This document shows positions 1-8,108 of a DNA stretch of 64,000 bases, piece after piece. Each line of letters begins with the position of its first letter. The stretch's first letter is position 1. The translations under genes were made by a program, and so were the position numbers. The notes beneath the pieces were generated by a model. The model ran no database searches. It had not been told where the DNA came from and worked only from the letters and a program-made list of their open reading frames with translations. This DNA is from a bacterium (lineage in GTDB: Bacteria > SZUA-182 > DTGQ01), in the NCBI GenBank assembly GCA_040755755.1, contig JBFLZW010000018.1:120024-184023 (forward strand), read 5' to 3'.

Positions 1-465
1 CTTGAGGAACAGAAAAAAGACCTGGTTGACCGGCTGGTGGAGTACCAGCGATATAAAGAGGCTGCTGAATTCCTCTGCACCATGGCTGATGAGCACAGCA
101 GGATTTTCTTCCGCCCTCCCCTGCCGGACCCGGAGCAGGGAGATTCGCTCTCCATCGGCGAGGCAGAGATATTCGACCTCGTTCTGGCTTTCCGGAACAT
201 CCTCCATGCGCACCAGGCAGAAGAGCCGGTTATTCCGCTGAAGATCGACGAGATTGACGTCAAGGACAAGATACAGCAGATTCTGGTATTCCTGCGGGTA
301 TATCACCATGCACACTTTGAAGAGCTCCTCGAAGGGAGATATGAAAGGCATATCATCGTTGTCACCTTTCTCGCGCTCCTCGAAATGGCAAAAACGGGAA
401 TTATCCGCCTGCGGCAGGCAATGCCCTTCGGAAAGATATCAATATCGGTCGTTCCTTCGGAATAA
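1..465 (+). CDS. scpA: Segregation and condensation protein A, C-terminal part (partial at left edge)
   Basis: The frame is open from base 1 and ends at TAA 463-465, so only the last 154 codons of the gene are visible. The residues DLVDRLVEYQRYKEAAEFL, the acidic middle and the C-terminal winged-helix-like stretch ending in EMAKTGIIRLRQ match the ScpA kleisin family. ScpA bridges SMC heads together with ScpB in the chromosome-condensation complex. The N-terminal half, which binds the SMC neck, lies outside the window. No scpB follows; the next gene is an unrelated secreted protein 260 bp away. The assignment rests on recalled family pattern only. Confidence 0.75.
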   Translation, partial: LEEQKKDLVDRLVEYQRYKEAAEFLCTMADEHSRIFFRPPLPDPEQGDSLSIGEAEIFDLVLAFRNILHAHQAEEPVIPLKIDEIDVKDKIQQILVFLRVYHHAHFEELLEGRYERHIIVVTFLALLEMAKTGIIRLRQAMPFGKISISVVPSE

Positions 466-570
466 AAATTTCGCTGTACTCTTTGAAGGGGGGAGAATCA
501 CGGGCAAACTATCAAGTATGAAATATCTTGCATGCTAAGATTTTTTTTTCATAGAGAGGGAGAAAAAAGT

Positions 571-645
571 TATCAGTTTGAAGTTATCTATTACCAGTTT
601 TTTCACTGACAACTGGCAACCGGCAATTGATAACCGCTGCCTGTC
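571..645. repeat. Palindromic dispersed element, GTTATCAGTT/AACTGACAACTGG type
   Basis: The gap between scpA and the next gene (466-725) carries an imperfect palindrome: GTTATCAGTTTGAAGTTATC and ACCAGT on the left face ACTGACAACTGG and AATTGATAACC on the right. A related motif recurs at 11423-11475. A T-run (538-549) lies just upstream. I see no gene here. Confidence 0.55.
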
Positions 646-725
646 GCCCCGCACGGGATACGGCAAAAATATTGCATATTTGCAAGGAGCGGCAGTTTAT
701 TTTATGGATGGAGGCGTATTAAACT

Positions 726-1892
726 ATGGAAAAGCGACGGCAAGAGTTTTTGAAAGAGATTTGGCTCAGAAAGCATCTGATCTATGCATTGTCAGGAGTA
801 ATTCTTTGTCTGGCGTTATGGTGTGGAAAAAGCACAGCCCAGTTTTTCCCCCTGCCGTTTGGCGGCCCTGTTTTCGGCGGAGCTCCTTTTGGCGCAATCG
901 GTCCCCTGGGGTTTGGAGGCGGACTCGGATTCGCACCCGGGATTGGCCTTCCCGCTCCTTCCTTAGTAGGTGATCCTTTTGCCCTGGGCGCGGCATCAGG
1001 TTACGCCGGCTTAGGATTTGGCTGGCAGCAACCGGTTCCAATATATGGACAGCCGACATTTATGCAGCCTTCAGGCATGTTCGGCTCAGCAGCCTTTATG
1101 CCGCTCACTCAGCCCCCTGTGGGATCACCTTATGGGGCAGGGGTATATGGACAGAGCATGCCAGGCTATGGTGCTTATCTGCCCACGGCACCGGCAAACT
1201 ATGGGCAGGGCGGGTATATGCCGCCTTATGGGACCGGCATGCCGACCACCTATGCTCAGCCGGGATATTGGCCCACCTCACCGACTACACCGGGAAACTA
1301 TTTTCTCGACCCGCGATATGCCCAGAGTACTACTTATGGGCAGTCCGCCAATCCGGGCGGGTATTTTGGAGGGACATCATATCCCTATACCAATCCCGCG
1401 CAGCCGACTACTCCCACTACGCCCACTACCCCCACCCAGCCATCGGACTCGGGCGGTGATACATCTATCCAGGATCTGCCCAACCTGAGCGCTCTGTGGC
1501 AGGGCTCATACGTTCTTTATGACCCCAACAGCACGAGCCTGGAGGTTCTGGCTGAAGGAACTGTCAACCTGGGGCTGACACAGAAAAAGAACGATTATCA
1601 GGTCAGCGGATACATGACTGTTACCAATTGGGAAATTGTCAACGAGAAGAAAAAGGGGCGTGTTGTGGCTACTGCCAATTATGCCGACAGCACGAAGGTC
1701 GATTTTCTCAACGTCATTGTCAGATTTTATCCTGATCTCGAGGACGACGAGACACCTACGAATGACAGCGTCCAGTATGTTTGGGTATTCAGCGGAAATA
1801 TCAAAAACAATACACTTGAGGGCAGCCTTAACATAAGCGGCGATAACTATTCAAAAGCCGGAACTATTACGCTGGCAAAAAAGCAGATCTAG
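726..1892 (+). CDS. Secreted Gly/Pro/Tyr-rich protein with C-terminal beta-rich domain, function unknown
   Basis: This 388-residue protein starts at ATG 726, ten bases after a GGAGG ribosome site at 711-715. A basic N-terminus and a hydrophobic stretch at about residues 17-37, ending in STAQ before FFPLPFGG, form a likely signal peptide. Residues 40-235 are low complexity, rich in Gly, Pro, Tyr, Phe and Gln (GFGGGLGF, YGQ and MPPYG motifs), ending in a TTPTTPTTPTQP linker. Residues 245-388 look globular and beta-rich (SALWQGSYVLYDP, NNTLEGSLNISGD). I do not recognise a named family. The next gene also encodes a secreted low-complexity protein, so the pair may act at the cell surface; that is inference. 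Confidence 0.7.
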   Translation: MEKRRQEFLKEIWLRKHLIYALSGVILCLALWCGKSTAQFFPLPFGGPVFGGAPFGAIGPLGFGGGLGFAPGIGLPAPSLVGDPFALGAASGYAGLGFGWQQPVPIYGQPTFMQPSGMFGSAAFMPLTQPPVGSPYGAGVYGQSMPGYGAYLPTAPANYGQGGYMPPYGTGMPTTYAQPGYWPTSPTTPGNYFLDPRYAQSTTYGQSANPGGYFGGTSYPYTNPAQPTTPTTPTTPTQPSDSGGDTSIQDLPNLSALWQGSYVLYDPNSTSLEVLAEGTVNLGLTQKKNDYQVSGYMTVTNWEIVNEKKKGRVVATANYADSTKVDFLNVIVRFYPDLEDDETPTNDSVQYVWVFSGNIKNNTLEGSLNISGDNYSKAGTITLAKKQI

Positions 1893-2207
1893 CTCGCAAC
1901 CTCAAGAGCCTTAGAATTGCCCCCTCACCCTGTCCTTTTCTCCCGCACGATGGGAGAAAGACAGGGTGAGGGGGGAACATTATCGCGAATTTGATGCAAA
2001 TAAAGTCCTCAACAAGAAAAATAATTGCTGATATTTTCCTGAGAGAGTATAACTAATCAGGTATCTATCGCGTCTAATGAACAAAGCATACTTTCCCCCT
2101 TGGTATTAAACCTTATTCCTGGAGGGGGGTGAATAGATGGAGCAAGTTTGTGGGGGTTAAAGAATAGGGTTTATGGTGTAAAAACAGAAAGGAGAAAGGT
2201 GTGTAGT
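1893..2207. other. Intergenic region with REP-like hairpin and a possible 7-codon leader ORF
   Basis: A long imperfect palindrome fills 1919-1975: CCCCTCACCCTGTC and TTCTCCC pair with GGGAGAA and GACAGGGTGAGGGG. There is no T-run after it, so it looks like a dispersed REP-type element rather than a standard terminator. At 2121-2129 a very strong ribosome site (GGAGGGGGG) precedes ATG 2137, which opens a seven-codon frame (MEQVCGG, stop 2158-2160) that ends 48 bases before the next gene. Confidence 0.5.
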
Positions 2208-3254
2208 ATGAGAAGTAAACGGTTTTTGAGAGCATGGATTTTCAGTATTGTCCTGATAGCTGGTACCAGCCTGATTTACTCTTCAGCCTTTGGCCAGTTC
2301 AGCCAGGATGTCTCTATCAGCGGGGGAAATCTTTTCAGCACGTACAGTCTCGATTCGAGCCTTTTTATCAGCCCGTTTCTCCAGACCTCTGCGTATTCTT
2401 CGACTCAGGTAAATCCCTTCAGCACATCAACTCTTGATTCGAGCCTTTATGTCAGCCCGCTTGTCCAGTCTTCTTCGTATTCCTCGTCGGTGACGAATCC
2501 CTTCGCTGCAGCGTCCAGCGAGTATTCCACGTATCATGACCTGTTTTCCACCTCATATGACCAATCTTCCAGTTACCAGAATATTCTGGGCTTCGGCTAT
2601 TCCACGGGCTCCAGTTTCTCTGCCGGCCCGTTTTCTACCTCAGCGGGCGGATATTCCAGCTTTATGGCTCCGGGTTCATCGTATTCAAGTGAATATGATG
2701 TTTCCCAGAACCTTTTCGGGGGAAGCAGCCATTACGAAAACAGCCTGGTACTGCCCTGGACCACGTATGGTTCTGAAGTGACCAGCAGTTATGGCCTGGA
2801 TGCCTTTCCTTTTGCCACCGAGTTTTCCGGCTCTTCCGTAGCGGTAGGAACGCCAACGGTTTTCAGCGGCCCCCTTACCGGCTTCAACCGCACCAGTGAG
2901 GGGATCGCCAATTTAATATATTATGCGCCGATCTCTGCTCAACTGGATCAGGTTCTGGGGGACCGTCCGATGTACACTGCTGAAGGCATGCCTTTCTATG
3001 CAACAGCCAGCTATTTCAATCCCTATAATGCCTCCAATTACTATTTTGCACCTGGAGTCAAGACTTCGACAACCGGGATCACGCCTGGCGGAGTCATGGG
3101 CCCGCCCGCGGTGATCTCCACGGGCTCTTACGTCGGAGTCAGCGGACCGGCAGGTGTAGGGTTAGGAGGTGCAGGTGGCGGAACCGGAAGCCCTGCTGCC
3201 GGTGGTATCTCAGCAGCAGGTTTTTCAGCGGTAAGTTATGGAATAATGCCATAG
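2208..3254 (+). CDS. Secreted Ser/Tyr/Phe-rich low-complexity protein with 28-residue tandem repeats
   Basis: The start is placed at ATG 2208, after GGAGAAAGG at 2191-2199, because it gives a clean signal peptide (MRSKRF, then a hydrophobic core, cut near SAFGQ). The frame is also open 20 codons upstream. The product is 348 residues. After the signal it is dominated by Ser, Tyr, Phe and Gly, with tandem 28-residue units of the form NPFSTSTLDSSLYVSP (84-bp period: 2328, 2412 and a partial third at 2496). The middle has many SSY, YSS and FSTS motifs. The C-terminal 60 residues are Gly-rich. Composition recalls adhesive or fibre-forming low-complexity proteins, but I recognise no family. A strong terminator follows at once. 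Confidence 0.7.
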   Translation: MRSKRFLRAWIFSIVLIAGTSLIYSSAFGQFSQDVSISGGNLFSTYSLDSSLFISPFLQTSAYSSTQVNPFSTSTLDSSLYVSPLVQSSSYSSSVTNPFAAASSEYSTYHDLFSTSYDQSSSYQNILGFGYSTGSSFSAGPFSTSAGGYSSFMAPGSSYSSEYDVSQNLFGGSSHYENSLVLPWTTYGSEVTSSYGLDAFPFATEFSGSSVAVGTPTVFSGPLTGFNRTSEGIANLIYYAPISAQLDQVLGDRPMYTAEGMPFYATASYFNPYNASNYYFAPGVKTSTTGITPGGVMGPPAVISTGSYVGVSGPAGVGLGGAGGGTGSPAAGGISAAGFSAVSYGIMP

Positions 3255-3302
3255 TCACAATTTTTGAATCGATTCAATCGCCAGATTGATTGAAGTGCTT
3301 AA

Positions 3303-3347
3303 GCCCAGGAAAAGAAGAAAAGTCTTCTTTTCCTGGGCAGTTTTTTT
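3303..3347 (+). terminator. Intrinsic terminator after the secreted-protein gene
   Basis: A perfect 16-bp stem (3303-3318 with 3323-3338, GCCCAGGAAAAGAAGA and its complement) encloses the four-base loop AAAG and is followed by seven T at 3341-3347. This is a canonical rho-independent terminator, 48 bases after the stop codon of the secreted protein gene. Confidence 0.93.
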
Positions 3348-3405
3348 CTCAGCTCCGGTTTGTGCCTGTGTACATATGCCCCTGAGCAAGTTACCATTTT
3401 TTATT

Positions 3406-3434
3406 TTGACTTCCGGGAAGGTCTATGGTTTAAT
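3406..3434 (+). promoter_or_regulatory. Candidate sigma-70 promoter for pyrK-pyrD-relA
   Basis: TTGACT at 3406-3411 and TTTAAT at 3429-3434 are separated by exactly 17 bases and each differs from consensus by one base. The site lies between the upstream terminator and pyrK, on the right strand, about 75 bases before the start codon. Confidence 0.5.
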
Positions 3435-3506
3435 AGACTTAATAATTTAATAGATTATTGAAACTTTTGATAAAAGTCTCCCTTATCGATTACCGCGAAG
3501 AGCACC

Positions 3507-4460
3507 GTGAGCGCAATGACAACCGAAGTTATTGAAAACGTCCGGATATCAGGCCAATACTATCGGCTTACCCTGGCTTGCGCCGAAATAGCCAATCAGG
3601 CATCTGCCGGACAATTTGTCATGATCAGGGTGCATCAGGGCCTGGATCCCCTGCTGCGCCGCCCCTTTTCCATCCACCGGCTGTGGGACTCCCGCCGGCA
3701 CAGGCCATCCCCGGATTCCGGAAGCGACCGCCCGCAAGGCATCCAGATACTGTTTCGCCTGGCAGGGAAAGGAACAGCGTATCTGGCCTCGCTGTCCACA
3801 GGAGCGAAAATCGATGTTATTGGTCCGCTCGGCCACGGTTTTCAGCTTGAAAAGCCGGTTCTGCACCCTGTTTTGATTGCCGGGGGAATCGGGATTGCTC
3901 CTTTGCTTTTCCTGGCTGATCAATTAAGAGTGGTCAGTGGTCAGTGGCCAGTGGTCAGTAAAGAGAAGACAGGAGACAGAAGCCAGGAGTCAGGAGTCAG
4001 GAGTCAGGAGAAAAACAAACTGCAAGCGACGTCATTGATGGAAAGTCCATTATTCCAGCCCCGGCTGTTCCTTGGGGGAAAAAGTGCCGAGGACATTCTC
4101 TGTCAGGAGGATTTTCGGAAACAGGGCTTTTCTCTCTCCATCTCCACTGAAGACGGGTCCCTGGGGCATAAGGGGCTGATCACGGAACCCTTGTGCGCAT
4201 ATCTGGAGCAGGTGACCCGGATTTCGTCCGGGATTGAACCTGTTCTTTTTGCCTGCGGTCCCCTCCCCCTGATGTCCAGGGTAATTGAAATTGCCCGGCA
4301 CTATCATCTGAGCTGCCAGGTTTCCCTGGAGCAAAGAATGGCCTGCGGAGTTGGTGCCTGCATGGGATGTGTGGTAGAATTGGAAGAAGGCGATAATTCG
4401 CATCAATACCGAAGGGTCTGCACGGAAGGCCCGGTTTTTGAGATACTCATAAAGAATTAA
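3507..4460 (+). CDS. pyrK: Dihydroorotate dehydrogenase electron transfer subunit PyrK, with in-frame repeat insertion
   Basis: PyrK is the FAD and [2Fe-2S] subunit that passes electrons from class 1B dihydroorotate dehydrogenase to NAD in pyrimidine synthesis. The FAD-binding motif RRPFSIHR is at about residues 51-58, the NAD-binding AGGIGIAPLL at 125-134. The iron-sulfur cysteines are C280, C285, C288 and C305. Its partner pyrD follows 85 bp downstream. At 317 residues it is longer than the usual 250-280, because residues 141-169 are translated from a dispersed repeat (VVSGQWPVVS, then SQESGVRSQE) inserted right after the NAD-binding loop without breaking the frame. The start may be GTG 3507 or ATG 3516; neither has a strong ribosome site. 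Confidence 0.93.
   Translation: MSAMTTEVIENVRISGQYYRLTLACAEIANQASAGQFVMIRVHQGLDPLLRRPFSIHRLWDSRRHRPSPDSGSDRPQGIQILFRLAGKGTAYLASLSTGAKIDVIGPLGHGFQLEKPVLHPVLIAGGIGIAPLLFLADQLRVVSGQWPVVSKEKTGDRSQESGVRSQEKNKLQATSLMESPLFQPRLFLGGKSAEDILCQEDFRKQGFSLSISTEDGSLGHKGLITEPLCAYLEQVTRISSGIEPVLFACGPLPLMSRVIEIARHYHLSCQVSLEQRMACGVGACMGCVVELEEGDNSHQYRRVCTEGPVFEILIKN
3927..4012. repeat. GTGGTCAGT / CAGGAGTCAGGAGT element inside pyrK
   Basis: Bases 3930-3960 are GTGGTCAGTGGTCAGTGGCC-type units and 3970-4010 are repeated CAGGAGT units. The same two unit types sit between genes at 7684, 27591, 37881, 52825 and 58264-58489. Here the element is read through as about 28 in-frame codons of pyrK. Confidence 0.85.
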
Positions 4461-4462
4461 CG

Positions 4463-4536
4463 ATTACCACGAAACACACGAAACACACGAAAGAATTCAA
4501 AGTCTTTTTCGTGTACTTCGTGTGTTTCGTGGTTAA
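4463..4536. repeat. Palindromic ACACGAAACACACGAA element between pyrK and pyrD
   Basis: CCACGAAACACACGAA on the left pairs with TTCGTGTGTTTCGTGG on the right, giving a long imperfect hairpin that fills the whole pyrK-pyrD gap. A close relative is at 29717-29793 between flgD and fliK. The element ends ten bases before the pyrD start codon, and no Shine-Dalgarno sequence remains in front of pyrD. Confidence 0.8.
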
Positions 4537-4545
4537 AATTCATCA

Positions 4546-5475
4546 ATGACCACCAATACCATCGATACGAAAGTTCATCTGGCTGGCCTTGAGCTGAAAA
4601 ATCCGGTTATGGTAGCTTCCGGAACCTTTGGCTATGGCCGGGAGTATGCCGGTTTCATCGACCTCAATCAGCTTGGGGCTATTGTGGTCAAAGGGGTGTC
4701 TGTTCAGCCGATGGCAGGAAATCCTCCACCCCGCATTGTCGAGACACCGGCTGGCATGCTGAATTCCATAGGATTGCAGAATGTCGGCCTGAAGACCTTC
4801 ATCAGCGAGAAGCTGCCGTTTCTGGAGGAGATTGACAGCCTGGTCATCGTGAATATTCTGGGGCACACGATCGATGAATATGTGACTCTGGCCAGCGAGC
4901 TGTCAAAACACCCGCGGGTGGATGCCCTGGAGATCAATATCTCCTGCCCCAATGTTGACAAGGGAGGTCTTGCTTTCGGAACAGATGGGGAGGCCACGTT
5001 TGAGGTTGTGCAGGCTGTCCGGAAGGCAACTCATCTTCCCCTCATTACCAAGCTCACGCCCAATGTGACCAGTATCGCGCTGATTGCCCGCAGCGCTCAG
5101 GAAGCGGGCAGCGATGCCATTTCCCTGATCAACACGGTCCTTGGCATGGCCATCGATATTCACCGCCGAAAGCCGGCCCTGGCCAGAATCGTCGGCGGGC
5201 TCTCCGGCCCGGCCATTAAACCCATTGCCCTGCGGATGGTCTGGCAGGTATCGCAGGCGGTGGATATTCCCATCATCGGCATGGGCGGAATCATGAGCGC
5301 GGAGGATGCCATAGAATTTCTCCTGGCCGGAGCCAGTGCGGTTTCCATCGGCACCGCTCAATTTGTTGATCCGCAGATACCAATCAAAGTGGTCAAAGGG
5401 ATCGAAGAATATATGATGAGGTATCAATTTCACAAGATCAGGGATATTACCGGAAGCCTCGATGTTTCATTATGA
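4546..5475 (+). CDS. pyrD: Dihydroorotate dehydrogenase, class 1B catalytic subunit
   Basis: The 309-residue product oxidises dihydroorotate to orotate with FMN and pairs with PyrK. The N-terminal MVASGTFGYGREY and VVKGVSVQPMAGNPPPR are class 1B signatures. NISCPNV at residues 131-137 carries the active-site cysteine (C134). IIGMGGIMSAEDAIEFLLAGA is followed by the phosphate-binding VSIGTAQF. Length is normal for the family. The start ATG has no visible ribosome site because a palindromic repeat occupies the upstream gap, so translation may depend on the hairpin or on coupling. The stop overlaps the next start by four bases (ATGA at 5472-5475). Confidence 0.95.
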   Translation: MTTNTIDTKVHLAGLELKNPVMVASGTFGYGREYAGFIDLNQLGAIVVKGVSVQPMAGNPPPRIVETPAGMLNSIGLQNVGLKTFISEKLPFLEEIDSLVIVNILGHTIDEYVTLASELSKHPRVDALEINISCPNVDKGGLAFGTDGEATFEVVQAVRKATHLPLITKLTPNVTSIALIARSAQEAGSDAISLINTVLGMAIDIHRRKPALARIVGGLSGPAIKPIALRMVWQVSQAVDIPIIGMGGIMSAEDAIEFLLAGASAVSIGTAQFVDPQIPIKVVKGIEEYMMRYQFHKIRDITGSLDVSL

Positions 5476-7676
5476 TCAGAATCTCGGATATCACCGAAAA
5501 AGTTCAATCATATATCCCCTCTCCGGACATTGACCTTATTCACCGGGCCTATGTTTTTTCAGCCAAGGTCCATAAAGGCCAGGTCCGGCTCTCCGGAGAG
5601 CCCTATCTGACCCATCCCCTCGAGGTTTCAGCCATTCTGGCGGAGCTGAGGCTGGATGAGGTGACCGTGGCCGTGGGACTGCTGCACGATACGGTTGAAG
5701 ATACCCTGGCCACGGAAAATGAGATCAGGGAACTTTTCGGTGAGGAAATCGTATTCCTGGTCAATGCCGTAACCAAGATCAGTCAGATTTCCTTTGCCTC
5801 CCATGAGGAAAAGCAGGCCGAAAACTTCAGAAAAATGCTTCTGGCCATGGCCAAGGATATCAGGGTTATCCTGATCAAACTGGCTGACCGGCTCCATAAC
5901 ATGCGCACCCTGGAGTACCTGCCCAGAGAAAAGCAGATCCGCATCGCCCGCGAAACCATGGAGATTTATGCTCCCTTTGCCAACCGCCTCGGAATTGCCA
6001 AGGTCAAATCCGAGCTGGAGGACCTTGCCTTCAAGTATCTGGAGCCTGAAATCTTTGCCGAGCTTTCCCGGAAACTTACCGAGGAAATCCGCCATCGCCA
6101 GGGAATTATCGATGAAGCGATCAAGAGCATCCAGACCAAGCTCAAGGAGTATAACACCGAGGGGACGGTTACCGGGCGGACCAAGCACCTGTGGAGCATC
6201 TATCAGAAGATGAAGCGAAAGGGCATCACCTTTGAGGAAGTCTTTGACCTGATGGGCATTCGCATCATCACCGGCAATGTCCGGGACTGCTATGCATCAC
6301 TTGGATTGATGCACTCGATCTGGACCCCGCTTCCCGGAGAATTCGATGACTATATCGCCATGCCAAAACCCAATATGTATCAATCTCTCCATACCGTAGT
6401 CATCGGACCGGGCGGGCATCCCCTGGAAATTCAGATCCGGACCTACGACATGCATCGCACAGCCGAAGAGGGGATCGCCGCCCATTGGCGCTATAAGGAA
6501 AAGGAGAAACTGGATAAACCATACGATGAGCGGTTTGTCTGGCTCCGGCAGCTCATGGAGTGGCAGCAGGATCTCAAGGATCCCACCGAATTTCTCCACA
6601 TGATGAAGGTGGACCTGTTCCATGATGAAGTCTATGTTTTTACTCCCAAGGGAGAGGTCATGGGATTTCCGCAGGATGCAATCACCATTGATTTTGCCTA
6701 CGCTATCCATACGCAGGTCGGCCATACCTGTGTCGGGGCCAAAGTCAACGGACGGATGGTTCCCTTGCGTTACCGGCTGAAAACCGGTGACATTGTCGAG
6801 ATTCTCACCTCGCCAAACCATCATCCGAGCCGGGACTGGCTGAAAATCGTCAAAACCCCCAGAGCTATTCAACGGATAAAGCGCTGGCTGAAAACCGAGG
6901 AAAAGGAACGCTGCCTGACCCTTGGCCGGGAGATTCTCGATAAAGAACTGGCCAAATATGGTTTGAGCTTCCTGAAACTCCAGAAGAAGGGAGAGCTTCA
7001 GAAGGCGGCGGGACGGTTTGGACTGGTGGATGCAGATGAACTCATTGTCGATATCGCCTACGGAAAAATTTCCGCACGGCAGGTACTGAGCGAGCTTCTG
7101 CCCCAGGAGAAGCTTCAGCCCAGGCCTGAACCCTCCAAGCTGCAAAAAGTCATTACCAGAATTACCCAGCGCAAAGAAGAAGGGGTGAAGATCAAGGGGG
7201 TGGATGATGTTATGGCCCGCTTCGCCAAATGCTGCAATCCGGTGCCGGGAGATAAAATCGTGGGCTTTATTACCCGTGGCCGCGGGGTGTCCGTACACCG
7301 GGCCAATTGCCCCAATGTCGATCCCTTCCTCTACGGGACCGAGCGCCTGATCGAGACAACCTGGGATGTCAAGGGGAATATTCCCTATCAGGTGGAAATC
7401 CATGTCCGCTGCGCTCATAAGCCGGGAATGCTGGCTAAAATTACCGCGGCCATATCGGAGTCCGAGATCAACATCATGACCGCGGATGTGAAAGCAACCG
7501 GGGATACCTACGCTACCTGCCGATTCACCCTGGAAATCACCAACCTCAAACAATTGGAAAAGGTAATCAATTCCATCAAGACCATCCGCGATGTCATCGA
7601 GGTCGAACGGGTAACATCATTCCTTTCCAAAAACAAGACCGAAACCCATACCGTCAAAGATAAGCTCAGCGGGTAG
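5472..7676 (+). CDS. relA/spoT: Bifunctional (p)ppGpp synthase/hydrolase, RelA/SpoT family
   Basis: This 734-residue enzyme makes and breaks the stringent-response alarmone (p)ppGpp. The hydrolase domain shows HPLEVSAIL, H72-D73 in LLHDTVEDT, and LADRLHNMRTL, so hydrolysis is likely retained. The synthetase domain has GIRIITGN, then EFDDYIAMPKPNMYQSLHT. A TGS domain follows (VYVFTPKGEVMGFP, FAYAIHTQVGH), then a zinc-finger-like CCNPVPGD region and a C-terminal ACT domain (HKPGMLAKITAAISES). Domain order and length match bifunctional Rel/SpoT proteins. It is translationally coupled to pyrD by an ATGA overlap and faces rpmB across a palindromic repeat that looks like a terminator. Confidence 0.96.
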   Translation: MIRISDITEKVQSYIPSPDIDLIHRAYVFSAKVHKGQVRLSGEPYLTHPLEVSAILAELRLDEVTVAVGLLHDTVEDTLATENEIRELFGEEIVFLVNAVTKISQISFASHEEKQAENFRKMLLAMAKDIRVILIKLADRLHNMRTLEYLPREKQIRIARETMEIYAPFANRLGIAKVKSELEDLAFKYLEPEIFAELSRKLTEEIRHRQGIIDEAIKSIQTKLKEYNTEGTVTGRTKHLWSIYQKMKRKGITFEEVFDLMGIRIITGNVRDCYASLGLMHSIWTPLPGEFDDYIAMPKPNMYQSLHTVVIGPGGHPLEIQIRTYDMHRTAEEGIAAHWRYKEKEKLDKPYDERFVWLRQLMEWQQDLKDPTEFLHMMKVDLFHDEVYVFTPKGEVMGFPQDAITIDFAYAIHTQVGHTCVGAKVNGRMVPLRYRLKTGDIVEILTSPNHHPSRDWLKIVKTPRAIQRIKRWLKTEEKERCLTLGREILDKELAKYGLSFLKLQKKGELQKAAGRFGLVDADELIVDIAYGKISARQVLSELLPQEKLQPRPEPSKLQKVITRITQRKEEGVKIKGVDDVMARFAKCCNPVPGDKIVGFITRGRGVSVHRANCPNVDPFLYGTERLIETTWDVKGNIPYQVEIHVRCAHKPGMLAKITAAISESEINIMTADVKATGDTYATCRFTLEITNLKQLEKVINSIKTIRDVIEVERVTSFLSKNKTETHTVKDKLSG

Positions 7677-7683
7677 AAAAGAG

Positions 7684-7733
7684 AGTGGTCAGTGGTCAGT
7701 GGTCAGCTTTTTTCCGGCCACTGACCACTTTTT
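7684..7733. terminator. Dispersed GTGGTCAGT palindrome acting as a likely bidirectional terminator
   Basis: Between the converging relA/spoT and rpmB genes, GTGGTCAGTGG pairs with CCACTGACCAC at 7716-7727, which runs directly into eight T on the plus strand. On the minus strand the same stem is followed by CTCTCTTTTC. The sequence is a copy of the dispersed family found at 3927, 27591, 37881, 52825 and 58264. Confidence 0.7.
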
Positions 7734-7734
7734 T

Positions 7735-7926
7735 TTAAACAGCCTTCTGGATTTTTCCGCCGCGAATACACCGGGTGCAGACATTCAGCCTCCGGGCGGC
7801 ACCGTTTACCAGCACCCTGATTTTCTGGATATTGGGAAGCCATCGCCGGTTTGTTTTATTATGGGCATGACTTACGGTGTGGCCGAATTGTGAACCCTTG
7901 CCGCAGATGTCGCATCTTCTGGACAT
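7735..7926 (-). CDS. rpmB: 50S ribosomal protein L28
   Basis: This 63-residue basic protein begins [20 protein letters not shown] and continues [11 protein letters not shown], the typical L28 start with its first CxxC zinc knuckle. The second pair of cysteines is in [12 protein letters not shown]. It is part of the large ribosomal subunit. AGAGGAGA stands eight bases before the start. The stop codon abuts the shared palindromic terminator with relA/spoT. Length is normal for the family. Confidence 0.95.
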   Translation of the reverse strand: MSRRCDICGKGSQFGHTVSHAHNKTNRRWLPNIQKIRVLVNGAARRLNVCTRCIRGGKIQKAV

Positions 7927-8108
7927 TGATCGATTCTCCTCTTTTTATAACTTCCGGATAACTTTATGATAGATTCTTCCACCAGGAAAATGTATAATAA
8001 CACACGCTTTGATAAAGCGCAATTATTATCTCCGGTTATATTGGCATTTTATATCAAATCATTCTCTTTGGCTGATAGCTCAATGACAACTCTCGGGATG
8101 ACAGCTCA

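Noticed and set aside
6297..7553. A 418-codon minus-strand frame inside relA/spoT
   Set aside because: Shadow of a strongly conserved gene on the other strand; product is not protein-like.
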